Part shown: in pieces, positions 20,701 through 34,041 of the stretch
How the letters are laid out: each line of letters begins with the position of its first letter
How positions within the stretch are numbered: the first letter of the stretch is position 1
Origin: Odontesthes bonariensis
Lineage: Eukaryota; Chordata; Actinopteri; Atheriniformes; Atherinopsidae
DNA length: 64,000 nucleotides
Direction: 5' to 3'
Assembly (NCBI RefSeq): GCF_027942865.1
Contig: NC_134515.1
Coordinates: 19,304,227 to 19,368,226, forward strand
Program-made: the position numbers and the translations under genes
The notes under the pieces: generated by a model
The model's input: the letters and a program-made list of their open reading frames with translations, nothing else
Told to the model about the DNA's origin: nothing
Databases searched by the model: none

Positions 20701-22740
20701 AATGTTATGGCTATTGTGTCTCCGGCAATGGCAGGGAAAGTGTGAAAGGCTGGCAACTGTGGCTTTGGGAATCTGATGACACAAAAATTTGTAAACATTA
20801 GTAAGTACTGGTAGCTTCATAGATTATAGATATTTAAATTTTCATCTTTTCTCCCAAATTCTTAAATATTACCCTGCAGGGATATGACCAACTATCTCAA
20901 TGTTGTAAGTGGAGTCCAGCGAGGAGGCATAGGCCACGCATGTAGCAATAATCACCTGAAGAGAAGAGCATAAAACCACGATTTAAAACCTGTTAATTAC
21001 ATTTGAATAATCAAACTTTTATTTCTTAAGAATTCAGCTGACCGTAAGAATCTCCACAGGGATGGGTGTACGCAGGCGGTGCCGATAACGTGTGTTGACC
21101 TCTTTAACAGGGACCAAGACAGCCAAACACACCAGAGAGATCAGCAGCTCAGCCATGTTAGTGTGGGGCAGGTTCTCCATCACTGATGCTAAAGTCTGAG
21201 CACACAAACCAGTGAGCAGACTCATTTTTCTCAAAATAACATTTTGGGAGATCACACCAAAACAAGAAGCAATGATCACCTTGAAAAGGTAAAAAGTCCC
21301 AGTGTGCCGAGGGAGCCGCAGGCCCAGCATGCTTTGCAGCTGTGAGATGGTGACATGGAAGGCAGCAGCACTGGTGAAAGCCTTAATAACTGGCTCTGAG
21401 AGATAGGTGGAGAGGAAGCCCAGCTGAAGCCCAAACATGCAGAGCTGGGATACAAGAGATGAGCACCATTTTGGAATCAAGTCTAATGTACGTACAAGTA
21501 CAAATCTGCTTTGACTTGCAATACATTTTTAATTTTGTGACATTTACACGGTGAAACTTTGCACTTCTGTCTTACCATAATGATTCCTGAGAGAAGTGCG
21601 ACAGCCGAGGCCACACCAATTCTCTGGGCCTCAAAGTTGGCTGCCTCATTCGAACTGGAGTTCATCTCCAGAGGAGTGGGAACCAGCTGCTCCACTACGG
21701 AGCCAGTCATCAGACTCACTACAGCAAAGGTACCTGAGAAGGTAAAGTCATCTCAGTAACAGTGAAGAACACATTATCTGAGCTCAGACTTCAAGATACT
21801 ACATTCAAAGCACGTATGTTGTTTTTGGTGATTAAGCTATGTTTGTTCAACTGTTCTTGAGTCTATAATAGATGGTGGATGGACTCCTTACCTGTGGACA
21901 CATGGCGACCTGTGCCAAAAAACATGTATAGGACAACAGGGAAGAAGGAGGTGTAAAGGCCAAATATCGGAGCGACGGATGTGAGTAATGCAAAGGCCAT
22001 GCCTTAGGAAAAGAACACAAAAGAGAGAGTTTATTTATAACAAAATCCTTTTTTTTTAGAATGTAAAATGAGTCCTTACTTGTGACACGAAGGCTGAGAC
22101 ATGTTGTGCAAAATGAGAAGCAAATTTCACAGAAGGTTCAGAAATTAACACGAGACTGTATTTTCAATTATTCTTAACAGTAAAACTGTTCAGTTGAAAA
22201 GTTTAAAGTAGCATTTTCAATTTTCAAGCAGATATTAAGCCTGTATTAGTGATACAAATAAAAAAGTAGGCCTGTCAGTGAAAAAACGATTCTAACATTA
22301 CAAACAGTCAACAGTTATTATCATCATCATCATTATTATTATTATTACATTTTTATCATTACATTTTGGGACGTATAAAAGAGGAAAAAATGCCAAATCC
22401 TATAGAAAACCTATAAAAAATAGTTTTCTATAGGAGTTCTGATTATGTTTCTGATAGTACCATATCTTTACTGACCTTGTGGGATATGAAGAATACCAAC
22501 AGTCAGCCCCGCAACAGTATCTCCTAAAATCCATTTTTTCAGCCTGTATCTCGGGAGCCAGCTGAAAATGGGGACTCTTTCCCTCAACAGGTGAAGGCAG
22601 GCTCGCTTTGAACACCTGACCTTCCCGGCGAGTTTTTCCCGGAGCCGCAAACTTCCACTCGCGTTATCATCGGAGCCGTAAGCCTGCTTGAAGCGGTCCT
22701 CCGTGTAAACATTCCTGTACACGGCCACAGAAGCGCTCAT
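17785..22740 (-). CDS. slc26a10: Solute carrier family 26 member 10 (anion transporter homologue)
   Basis: Eighteen coding exons join in frame on the minus strand: 22740-22476, 22002-21892, 21733-21576, 21444-21280, 21195-21043, 20955-20873, 20772-20625, 20528-20415, 20148-20071, 19986-19891, 19517-19411, 19127-19058, 18847-18665, 18562-18508, 18401-18313, 18217-18163, 18036-17930, 17823-17785. They give 691 aa. A multi-pass SLC26 transport domain occupies about residues 75-485 (GLYTSFFPVVLYMFFGTGRH, FLSTYLSEPVIKAF, SFFTCFPSSATLATTNIL, LACINVTSLSQMF) and a cytoplasmic STAS domain about 517-680 (VLIDCSGVIFVDVAGARLF). SATLATTN, VDLGLAIGVVFSMMTVICRT and position next to b4galnt1 and arhgef25 point to SLC26A10 rather than A5/A6. 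Start: ATG 22740 in ACAACATGA, about 85 bases after a TATA box. No stops or frameshifts were seen, whereas the human gene is regarded as a pseudogene. Substrate is unknown. The Ser-Arg pair of the prestin anion site is Ala386-Thr387 here. Confidence 0.93.
22316..22347. repeat. ATC/ATT trinucleotide microsatellite
   Basis: A run of ATC then ATT triplets in intron 1 of slc26a10. Confidence 0.8.
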
Positions 22741-22824
22741 GTTGTCCTGCAAAGAGCCGACTAGTGATGCTTAACCATACAAGTGCGGTGGCTGAATCAG
22801 TGAAGGTGTTTTCAGTTGCAATAC

Positions 22825-22831
22825 ATTTATA
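22825..22831 (-). promoter_or_regulatory. TATA box of slc26a10
   Basis: TATAAAT in the minus direction (GCTATAAATG), about 85 bases upstream of the ATG. That spacing leaves room for a 5' UTR of roughly 55-60 bases, so transcription can start in the same exon as the ATG. No further upstream exon is needed. Confidence 0.5.
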
Positions 22832-23109
22832 GCGGACTCTGCCCTGACCTCAAGAGCCATTACATTTTCCTGTCAGACTCTTCTTAGCCAATGACATGGC
22901 TCACAGCTTAACTTTTTTTTCTTACAGTATTGAACAACTCTTTACACATCTTTGGCCTGCCGCAAATAACATAAAGGTGCACTGGTTCATTTTTTTCCCT
23001 AAAGGGATCCTCTGGGTCCTACTGCTAAAAGGATTTTTTTAAAACATCTTTTCTCATCAGAGAGCAGTCCAACAGCTGGCTGTCCTTCACTTGTAAACCC
23101 TCCTTCCAA

Positions 23110-23141
<32 letters not shown>

Positions 23142-23143
23142 AC
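23110..23143. repeat. (CA)n microsatellite
   Basis: About 13 uninterrupted CA units followed by imperfect copies. Confidence 0.9.
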
Positions 23144-25079
23144 ACTCCTCCACACTTAGCGTTAGGTACAAGCTCAGAGTTGATACAATGTGTAGCACTG
23201 TGAAACGCCCAAGGAGATCAAAGTAATATTGTTGGTGGAGCTGAGGTGTAACCTCAAACCTTGTCTGTTAGCAAAGGATTTCATTTCCGAAAAGGATGGA
23301 TGTCTGTAATGGGTGGGTGTTTAAACTATGTAGCCATAAGGAAAAAAGTCTAGGGAGCTAGGTACCCATGAGGCCTCTGTGAAACTCAATCACACAAGGA
23401 AACTTGGTTCATGGATCAAACCACACCTCAACTCTGATCAGAGATTGATGAGTGAGATGCTCTTTGTTAGACAGCAGTGAATACAAGCAAGCTTCAGATG
23501 AACACAAGATTTCTAAAGAAAGTTTAAACAAAGATAAAACAAGATGTATTTGTGTCTTTTAGTTTTTTTTGTTTTTTTTTTAACCTTGCAGTTTGGTACT
23601 TTAACTATATAATCAAACTACATAAAAATACATAGCCTATATTTGTAAGGATGAAGCACAAGAAAATCATCCTCTCCAGAAAGTTTCTGTTTAGCTGGTG
23701 ACCATTAAACAACGGAAATGGATCCTTTATTTCTGATGTAAGCCCTGTTTTTGGGTGCTGGGAAATAGATTGTTCCTGAAGCATCTCATCCTATTAGGCT
23801 GTGGGGCAGGCAAAGCCACGCTTCTAAATTGTTTGCGAAGGACAGCTACCTTTGGTGAATTTGGCCTGATGGGTTTGTACCACACGTGAAGTGAGCAGAA
23901 ACAGTGACAAAGGATGAAAGGCATTTGTTTCAGTGGGGTAAAAACACCACCAACTCTCACTTCTCACCCATTTCCAACTGATGTTGGCGAGAAGGGTGCC
24001 TCTTTAGCATAGTCGGAATCTTTTTTTTGTGGGTGGTGACCCAAATTAACATCTTGCATGATGAGAATGTTAAAAAATAAAAATAAAAATAAAAAAACAG
24101 GCAATATCCACATAGTCTAGATTTTCATCCATTAGCCTTGATATTGCATTCCACGCTGCATTTTTATTGTTTTTTTATTTTGACGTTCTGTTCTGTTCGG
24201 TTAGGTTAGGTTTAGGTTAAAACACATAAGCACACTCTTTTACATCAACCCTGTACTACATTTGATGGATTACCAAGATTGATGGGTCTCACAAGAGTGG
24301 CATTACCAGCAGAGAACATCTGGTCAACATTTGATCTGAAAGCATCAACAGTATCTTTTGTTAAGGCCCAATAGACTACCCTACATGTTGAATAACGATG
24401 CTAAAGGCGTCCTGACAGACACTCCAGGTTGTTTTCAAAGATTTCCTACCAACATGTTGGTATCAAAGATCATTTTCATGCACAATAATATCCTGATAAT
24501 GATTGGATTTCCACAGGATCCTGATTATGTTGCACATGTGTACATCCTGGATAAGCTCCTATCCTGGTTAAAAAAAAATGGGGATAGCCCGGGCCGGGCA
24601 CGGGCCGGTTCGGGTCTGACTTTTAAGGCCCGTTTCATGCTCTAGGATAGGCTATCTGGAGTGCAGGGTGCTGTGGCATGGCAAAAGTTTTTTGTGGCTC
24701 CTGATTATTCTCTGCAGGTAAATTCCAATGTGTCTGGGACTATGATTTATTACATATAACTGTAGACATATAATAAGAAATATAAATACTTTAATGACCA
24801 TTTGCACAGGGGGATATATAAACAGATTCCTCATGTCATATAAACCCTGCAACCCAAATACAATCAAAACTATTAGATGATTCAGTAAATGTTTGCATGC
24901 TGAACGGTCTCGAAATTAAAAATACCCAACAAGAGCCAAATATGGGTAAAAAAAAAATTTCAGGGGGTAAATAGATTAAGGTCACCAAGTAGGTGGCTGA
25001 TTAAAAAAAAAAAAACTTTTTTTAGGGTTCTTTTTAATGTACAGCAGCAGACACTGCTGTGACTCTACTCTGTATCACT

Positions 25080-25765
25080 GTTACGATTGTGCTGTGAAGA
25101 CATGAGGAGAGGACCCAAATGCAGACGTAGACTGGAGGTTGAAGGGGACTAAGCCTTAAACAACCAAACTAAATACAAAACACAATAAATACAAACAGTG
25201 AAAACAGACCAACAACAAACAGACTACAGAGAACTTCCCGATGGTGATAACAGCAAGGATCTGACAAAGACTAAGAGAAACCAGGGAGCTTAAATACTGT
25301 GGGGAACTGATGATGAATGATTGCAGCTGAGGATAATGAACACAGGTGAGTGAGTGGAGCTAATAACCAGGCAGGAGGGGACTGAGTGAAACCATGAGAG
25401 AGAAGGTGAAGCAAGAAACTAAACAGAACTAAGACAAGACCAACTGATCAAAAGTAAAAGTAATAGAGACAAAACATGAGAGGCAACCAAAGAATAGACT
25501 AATGCAAACATAAAAAATTCCTGAAATCAAAAACACAAACAAACTAAGCTTAAAGCCTAAAGCCAACCAAGAATGAAGAGCAACCAAAGATTAATCTATG
25601 AACAAAAAGACAAATCTGGACTAGAGAAAAACAAACGGCAAAAATCCTGATTAAAAAGAACGACTAAATAACTGATGAGAAAACTAAATAGAAACAAAAC
25701 ATAGAAAAACCAAGACCTGAAAAACAAAACCAAAGTCCATGAAACCCAAAACATACCTTTTTGTT
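25080..25765 (-). mobile_element. LTR-like or non-autonomous repeat
   Basis: The block starts TGTTACGATTGTGCTGTGAA and is strongly purine-biased on the plus strand. Read on the minus strand it has the features of a fish LTR: a GTATTTAAGCTCCC TATA-like core, T-rich runs, then TGCATTTGGGTCCTCTCCTC (about 25108-25127) and an end in CGTAACA. No coding part of a retroelement is next to it, so it may be a solo LTR. The right limit is uncertain and the class is inferred from composition and ends. Confidence 0.45.
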
Positions 25766-28700
25766 AGTGAATCAAATCAGAGTAGCTTAATGCAACATGG
25801 CACTTTTCGTTAAACAAAGACTGTTTATGTATTTAGGGTGGGACGAATTAGAGTTGAAGCAACAACAATGTGATTGATGATGGTGATTCTTATCGAAAGA
25901 CCTCAGAATAAAGTTGCAAGGCTCGTGCTATTTGTTCATAACTGTCTCTGTAGGAGCTATTTGTAAAGTTAGTTTTTGTTTTTTGGTTCTAGTTGTAAAT
26001 TTAATTTTCTAATTATGAGTAACTTTATTTGATTAATTTCAGTGCTTTATTTAGATTAGATTTTTTGTTAACATTCCTTGTTAGTTATTTGTTCAGAAGA
26101 TTTTTGGTAATTGGGTCACACTGGGCACCTGAAGCTATTTGTGTAGGTAGGCACCTGGAGTACCAGCATGCACCTGGGTGGGCCAATGGTTTTTTACCAG
26201 GGAAAAGGAGAGAGCAGCAGGCATGGTTTTCTTTGTTCTTTTGTTTGTTTTATTGTTTGGAAATAAATCATCAGAAAATGCAAGAATTCATTTTGGACAT
26301 TCATCTTCTTTTGCCTGCATTTAACAACATCCCCATGGTGCATCAGTGGTCTTTTGATTTTGTTTGATTTAAGTTAAAAAAATTTTTTATGGACAAATGG
26401 CCACTACAGTCTCTTTAAATCAGTCGATGTTAAAGATGAGTTTGCATTCCAAGCAATTGCTGGTAATTATGTCATAAAGAATGCATGAAGCAATTTGCTG
26501 GCTGGTAAAAATATCTCGACTGCAAAGTTTTCTCAGTTTACCTACCGCTGGTAGAAAAGATCGTTAGGTACTAACAGTTGATAACAACACGTGTAACATA
26601 TTGACCTTGATTTCTGACAGCCCACAGCCTTCCATTCTGGCAAATTATTACCCTACAAACATCTAACAGACACAGGTCAATATTAATGTTCACCAGCTGA
26701 ATTTGAACATGTTCTGGTCTCCACCAAAACCCTTTGCTCTTATAATTACTGCGTGCAGAATTGTTCAACAGCGTTTCAGGGCAGAACAGGTTTTCTTTGA
26801 CCTGCAAAATATTTGATATAACTCTTTGGTCACCAGTGGTAGACAGCAATTTAATCTGAGCTCTTTTTAGTTCAGTTGGCCCTGACAAAGACAGGTCTAC
26901 TGCAACCAAACATCCTGCTGTTGTGTTGCAGAGCTGGATGATGCCAGAGGTGCCAAAGGTCATCCCTGCAAGACACTGTGTGCAGTATTTTGAGTCACTG
27001 GTGTAAAAAAAAAGAAAGAAGGCAAGAAAAGAAGAAAAAAACACTCACTTTTGGAGCATGCATATTATGGCGAGTAAATCATTTAAATTTTTTTGCATCA
27101 CCTCAGCCCAGAGGACGCCGTGTTTAGCACGGGGTGTTTGGTAATCCCACCTACAGAGACAGTGCTGGAGACCAGTCTAATGCTTTAACAGTGATTAAAA
27201 TTTCTTTCTAATTTCTATTCATTTTGAAACCTAAAAAGGAAAACATTCGCTAATTTGCAGTAAATCTTCCATGTGTTGATGTTATTTTTGTAAACCATAA
27301 GTGGAGTCAAACAAGGTGTAGGTGAAAGGTCCATAGATATGTTGCTGATGCAAAGCATTGCTTGGACTGAGGGTGATGTATCCCCGCCTTTTAAACTAAA
27401 TGCAATAAACAGACATCCATGTGGAGAGTTGTTTTTGTTCCTGAGTCATATTCCTAGAATTTCTGTGTCTCTGGTGGAGAGGACAAGCAATGATATAAGG
27501 GACTTCCTTTAAATGCCAGGAATGTGGGCCATTGTGTTGATTAGCTCCAGAGGATTTATAAACACACCAACAGAGTGATGTGTCTGCAGACTGTTTAAAC
27601 AAGATATTAATCAGTGGTTAAAGGAACAATGCACTGAATGGAAAAGGATATGGAGTGTTAACCCCAAATAGATGAAATCTTTCTGCTCTTTCACAACAGA
27701 CAGTTCATCATATGTTCAAACCGTAAATGCAAATATCTGAGTGGCACAAAGAGGTGTCTTTTACATAATCCAGAGTTCAAGATATTGGCCTGGAAGCAAC
27801 AACAAATAACGTGCCAACACCTTTAAGAGTTCTTTTTTTCAGACAAATATTTCAAATAAGATGTCAAGTCGGCCTTTTTGTGTGAATGTGGATGACTGGT
27901 TTCTTTAAAGTGGAGTCCTGTGAAGTGCGGATGAATACTTAGTATCTCTTATGTTTTTTTTTTTTAAAGGTTTAAGCCCACATCAGAAAGGCTTTTTCTG
28001 TTCTAACTAACAGGTGAGGAGTTTCAGGCTCATAAGCTTTTGAGACAGTTAGATTATGAGAGTCTGACTGAAGAAATCTTTTGGATTAGAGGTGAAACAT
28101 CTTCAAGAACCAGTAACAAAGTCCTTTTACCTTGAGTTCAAGCATTTAGGATCACCATGTTCTGGATCTATACAGACAGGCTGCCTGGAACTTTAGTAAG
28201 AACAACCTTGGAATGGTGCGGGAGTATAAGAGGAAGTCAAGGAAGCTTGCAGATGACAGGAACCACCTTCCTTTTCAGTCTGAGATGCAGACAACCTGAA
28301 TCTCACATCACGGTAGTTCCTGAATTCTTAAATTGCATTACAGAAATTATCTTAGGTTAGTCCTTTATGGGTGACTGAGATGTATATTGGTGAAGACGCT
28401 TTCAACAACAGTAAAATGCCAAATGTTCATGCTAAAACCTTTGACTGTCTCTGCAAAATAGAAGCTTATTGACAGTTTAGCCTAAAACCAAAAGTTGTGG
28501 ATAATAATATGTCATACTTTCTCTATTATTTATGAATTATTATAGTATCATTTGGCCACAATGCCCTCTAAGCATTTGGACAACATAGGTGATTTGTCTC
28601 TATCAGTTGATCCATCTTGCTACATCATCTAGGCTTCTATTACACATGGTATAAACATGCAAAAACACAAGTGTAAACACACTTTTTGAACCCAGTTTGT

Positions 28701-31700
28701 AATGCATGTGGTCACATTCTTATAACAGTTTAAATGCAAATATGCCTTGGGCCATATTAATGGGATAGCTGTTCATCTGACATACCTCCATGCAAGCAGT
28801 AAGATTTCTGTCAGGATGTATTTATTCATTTTATTTATTTGTTTATTTATTCGTTTTGCCTATCCCATGAAAAAAAGAAAAGAAAAAGGCAGCTGTGAAG
28901 CAGTTCGAAATGCACAAAATTCACAGAAAACCTCCTGTTCCTTGTTGTGTTCAGTTTTACTTTGACAGTTAACAAAACAGCAGTGAGTGCAGCACCAAAG
29001 CGTCAAATGAAGGGTCACTTTACTCTAATGTTGAAACTTTCAAAGTGCACACAGGCCTTGGATACAGGCAGCGAAGTTTAGTTCTTATATTTTTTTTAAT
29101 TGCAAGGAGTTCAAAAGCCTCCATATATAGTCAGCAGAGGGGCACTGTTAAAGAGCTCTGTAACATCACAAGTACTTTCATGAACATTGTACTTCTCTCT
29201 CACATTTTATCTGTTGCACAATGTAGACAAATGTTTGTCAAAATACCCAAGATATGAGACTCAAGCAGATATTGTTAATGTTGGAAGATATCTGAGAATA
29301 TCCCTCACTGTTTTGTAAATCAAGATTTTGAATAGATATCAGTCAACTTACTGTGACGGAGGCTACATGTTGGTCTGCATTTAGAGCATGCAAGTGACTT
29401 TTGATCACAAGTGATCTTTCAAGACAATTGTGGAAATGCAGTTTAATCCCCCGAAAAATATTGCAAATAAAAAGCCAACACTGACCATTGCTGAAACAAC
29501 TTAGTCAACCGGTAAAGGTTTCTTAACAATGAAGCGCAAGTCTGGGTTGGGATAAACTGCTTTCACAAGCTGTGTTTTGTTATTGACGTTTCTGACGTGC
29601 AGTATTGTCCTAAAAGACCAAAAAAATATTAATCTTGTGTAAAACAAAAAACTCTTAGAGTGCTGTAAGTCTTGTAAAAACACACACTTTGATGGCATCT
29701 GTAGTTATGTTTGGCAGCACATCTCATGATCCCACTTTCCTTGTCGCATTAGCATTAATCACATTATAAAAATACCTCATCCACCCTGTCTCCTTCATGC
29801 TGAGTGTGTCTCCTGATCTTACAGGGTCTTTCAATTATTCTCTTCCAGGGAGAGTCTCCAGTTACTTTGTGGCCTATAGTTCCTGCTATTGTTCTTTATC
29901 TGCTTTATGGGATGCTTGTCCCGACCCCCCACAGAATGTTCCTTTGGAAGTGACCTTGTCTATGAGGCTGACTGCTGGAAGCCAAACCTCTTCTTGTGTC
30001 TCCAAACCCTTTCCGTTTTGCTGCTCGTCTCCATCCATTAGTGTCTCTCTTTGTGTTGCCAAAGCTTTGTTTGACTTTGTGAAGTCTCTTCACTGGTTTC
30101 ATGGAGTCATAAATTTGTTGTAATTTGTCACAAAAGTTTCTGCAGAGTTTAAGGGCACGCATATTCCAGGATTTTGTCTATATTCCCTTTGATTTGTATT
30201 TAAAAGTGCATATGTTAAGCACTCCACCATTTAGATGATGCAAACATTTCCGTTCTTTACTACAACTGTAATAAGCCACGTCTTGCTCCTAGGCCATCAC
30301 ACTTTAATTATTTTTTGACAAAGATGTGTTGGGAATTTAATTCCTGTGTTCTAACTTTATATTTATTTTTTCTGTCTCAGACGATCCATGTTTACTATGC
30401 TCTGCAGATTTTTTTCCCTGTTCTCTTTTAAAGTGGTATCCTACTCTTTGCGTGTGTACAGTATATTTCGGAATGAATTGCTTATTTCCTGTTCATTCTT
30501 GATGAACATCTCCTGACCTCCACCACACCTACACAAGCCAAGTCCATTCATCAAGCATCTGGGTCATCCATCTCCTGGGCGGGTAAGGCAGTGCCTGCCG
30601 ACACCCACAGGCTCCCAAAGGATCCGAGTGTGCGCTCAAGATGCATCCTCCACAATTAAGTTTTATGTTCTCATTAAAGCAGAAGCATAGAGGAATGCAT
30701 TTTAGATTGCGTTAAGCATGCAACTGTGTTGTAACTCACCCCACCTGATTGGGAAAAGGTAAGATTACGTGCAATAAATGAATGTGCAATAATCAGTCTG
30801 TTGCTGGCGATTATGCATCAAAGAGCATGTGCATTTATGCTGCCCCATGTCGGTCAACAAGATCAACACCTCATTTAGGCAACCTGTCTGTCATCTGAGG
30901 AGAACAAAAGGTGAGACCCTCCTCTCTTTGTCACATTCCTGTATGCCCCCTTTCATGGTATTCTGCCCCGTATGAGAATACAGAACACTATCTCGTATTT
31001 ACTCTCTGGAGAATTTCTTACTCAGAGTCAATGTTGGCAATTTTTTGTTAGTTGTTTTGTCAGTGAAGAAATACCTGGTGTTTCTTATCATTTTGCATGT
31101 TTGCTATCATGGAAGAGATGTTTCCCTTTTCAAATTTTCTCACTCTATCACACAGAATAACAGATTGACTGAACTATGTTTACAAGCTGTTTTGACCCAC
31201 TGCATGCTTCAGCTGACTAGAGAGCCTGGTTTTGGGATGTGTCACTTCCCAGCCCATGCCAGAGCATTGTGCTGCTACACAGTACACAGTGGCGACACAG
31301 CCTTGAACCACATTGTAAGAGCCGCCCGTGCATTGTCTGCTTCACCTCAACACTTCTGTCAACACTAGATTCACTTTCAGCTGCAGGGCACTCAGAGCAC
31401 TCCACACAACGAAGAAACAACATTTCCCTCCGTTATCATTTCTGGTGTATGTTCACTAGAGAGCAATAATTACTCCCATATGCAGTACACAAAAATAGCA
31501 GGCTATAGAACAGAAGAAAGATCTTCTGAGCATGGTAAGGTGAAATATGTGAGTGCTTTCTGCCAATATTAATGGTTTTCGCATCTTTCCTCAGGAAATG
31601 CACACAGAACAAAATTTTCAGACAGTGAATTTAGCCACAGCGATGGGCTTTAAGGGAATGATTTGTGTTGATACACTGTTGTGACTCCAGTATTCCAACT

Positions 31701-33426
31701 TGTGCGTGAGACTCTGATGGAGTGGGTCCTTGAAAAGCACCAGTGCGGCTAAGGTTACCTCACACAAAGTTCAGCGTAGTTCTGTTAAGCTCATTGTCTG
31801 AAATGTTGACTCAACATCTTTTAGCCATTTGTGTGCACCACCACAGGGATCCTTGAGGTTGGTATCTACCTGTTAAAAATGTATATTTCTGTTTAATCTC
31901 TTTTGGATGTTTTCACCCAACAGGGTGTAGATGAATAGAGTTTTATATATGGTGCTCATAGCATTGCAAATCATTTTCAACTGTTTAATTTCTCACCTCT
32001 TAAACTGTTACCACTGAAGTATCCTCACTGCTAAGCTGTGGATCTTTCCACACAGTGAGTTAATGTCCACGAGGACGCTTCATGCACACATTTTCAACTT
32101 TTTACTTGTCATTTTATGAAATTAGAAGGAAATACTTGATTTGATTAAATAGTTCAATGCAAGCTATCAATCCTCAAAACTTAATGGTGTTAGAATACAA
32201 GATGTGCTATCCACATACCATGACACACTATGAATCCAAAAGGTTTGGGGTGTTATGTGTTTGTAGCATTTAGGATACCAAAAGTGTCCAAAAGTAACTA
32301 GGGACCAAACAGCAACATGGCGCTCCTAAAACTTGAGCACCAACATCAATAGGTCAAAGTTAAAGGTGTTTTAATGTAAGTTTAATTTGGAAGATGAGCC
32401 CATTTTTCAAAATCAACCACCATTGGATTGCTTGGACCAATTTCAGTGCACCAATTACATCATTTTCTCAGCAGTGTTTTGATAAATCAAAACCAAATTT
32501 GGTAAATTTACTCAGTTCCTCATTTTGAGGATGAAGAAAAATGCATTAGGCCTTTAAGTTGCACTGCAATAAGACGAAGCAACTGTGGATGTGTTTGAAT
32601 TAAAAAAAACTTGTATCTAGTGATAACATAGGAGTTCCCATGGTTGGGACCTGTCAACTTTTAATGCCAGCCTGACTGATGCAGCCATTCTTTCAGTTAA
32701 GAGCCTTTATTGTCATGGTTATTGTAATAGAGATACAATACGCACATTGAAAGCTTGTAGTTAAAATTACCTCATATGTCAGGCAGGACACGACATATTA
32801 ATGCATGATGGAGGGAGAGTCTGACACTTAAAATCGTAGCAACAATCAGTCACATGATCAGACACACAGTTAGTCAAGCAATTTGACTGACTGGCACCTC
32901 CTCTGCTGCTTGAAAAAGTGAAATTATTCTCAACTTTCCACCACAAGCTATACTAGCAAAACAAATCGACAGACTTACAATTTAATTTGGAAACACAAGA
33001 CATCACCCTGTGAAAAAGAGGCTAGACAATTGATGTCTGAAACACCCCCCATATACATATTAACAGACCCTATATGCATTGGGGATGGGAGCTTCTTCGT
33101 GCAAAAAATATAAATAACTTTAAACAACTTGCAACAAAAAACAAATCAATAAAACTGAAGTAATGTATGCTTTTCAATTAGTTCCATTTGGGAGACCTGG
33201 AGTAGATTTTTCTGCATTGCAAAAAAGGGCCATTTTGGGAAAAAAAATGGGAAAAAGGAATAGATAAATGTCTCCATTTCAGCCTTCGATATCAAAATAA
33301 TAATTTTGAAATGTTATTCAATTAAAAGCCATTTTGAACTACTTTTTAGAAAAATAATGTAAAGTAAAAAATCATAAAACACAACGACAAGTTTCTAAGG
33401 CAAAACTGAAAAGAGAATCAGATCAT

Positions 33427-34041
33427 TTAACCCTTGTGTGTTTACTCCCCCTTGTCCTACGGGTCAAAAATGACCCGCCCTACCAAAGCCCCAAAATAAA
33501 GACACTTAATTGAATTTTAAATCCAAAATCTATTTTGTATGATGAAACCACCTGTTATTTATCTATTCAACTCAATTCAATACATTTTTTATCATGTATT
33601 TTTTGTTACACAAAACAAAAAGACAATCACCAGTTTTCAGGATTACACTTTTTTTTTTTTTACCACAAACCAACTGTCAGTTGGACCAACAGTTTTCTTT
33701 TACATAATAAAGGTTTATTATTGCTATTATATAAATGTGAAGTAATTACTTATGAATTAATTATATTGAAAGGGAAAAAAAACAGTGAACTTTTTTCTGG
33801 TGTTTAAATGTTTTTATAATTCACGGGTCAAAAATGACCCATAAGACAATCTTTGTACCCTAGTGGTGTACAGCACACATGGAAACATAAACAAAAATAA
33901 AGTATGACTTTTTCTAATGATGGGGTCCCTTTAGGAAAAGTCATAAAATTTCAAGTTGGAAACAGATAGTTTAAGGTATTTTTTCTACAGCTAAACATGG
34001 TAGTGGGTCACTTTTGACCCGCAAGACAACAGGAGGGTTAA
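33427..34041. mobile_element. piggyBac-like MITE with TTAA target duplication
   Basis: TTAA at 33427-33430 and 34038-34041 flanks a roughly 607-bp element whose ends begin CCCTTGTG and, reversed, CCCTCCTG. Just inside both ends is the same word, (C/G)TTGTC.T.CGGGTCAAAA, followed by TGACCC. A third copy of the palindrome GGGTCAAAAATGACCC lies in the middle. Palindromes are at 33461-33476, 33825-33840 and 34005-34020. TTAA duplication plus CCC-starting ends is the piggyBac pattern. No transposase is present. Elements with such GGGTCA/TGACCC ends are common in fish genomes. Confidence 0.75.

Larger units (their letters stand above)
22850..33426. other. Gene-poor interval, left part
   Basis: No gene is recognised in these 10.6 kb. 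They hold a (CA)n run at 23110-23136, an LTR-like repeat at about 25080-25765, and one longer unexplained open frame on the minus strand (about 27010-26571, see findings). The rest is AT-rich unique-looking sequence with short chance frames. Confidence 0.55.

Noticed and set aside
22476..22752. slc26a10 start four codons further upstream
   Set aside because: The upstream codon at 22752 is TTG, not ATG; the first ATG is at 22740.
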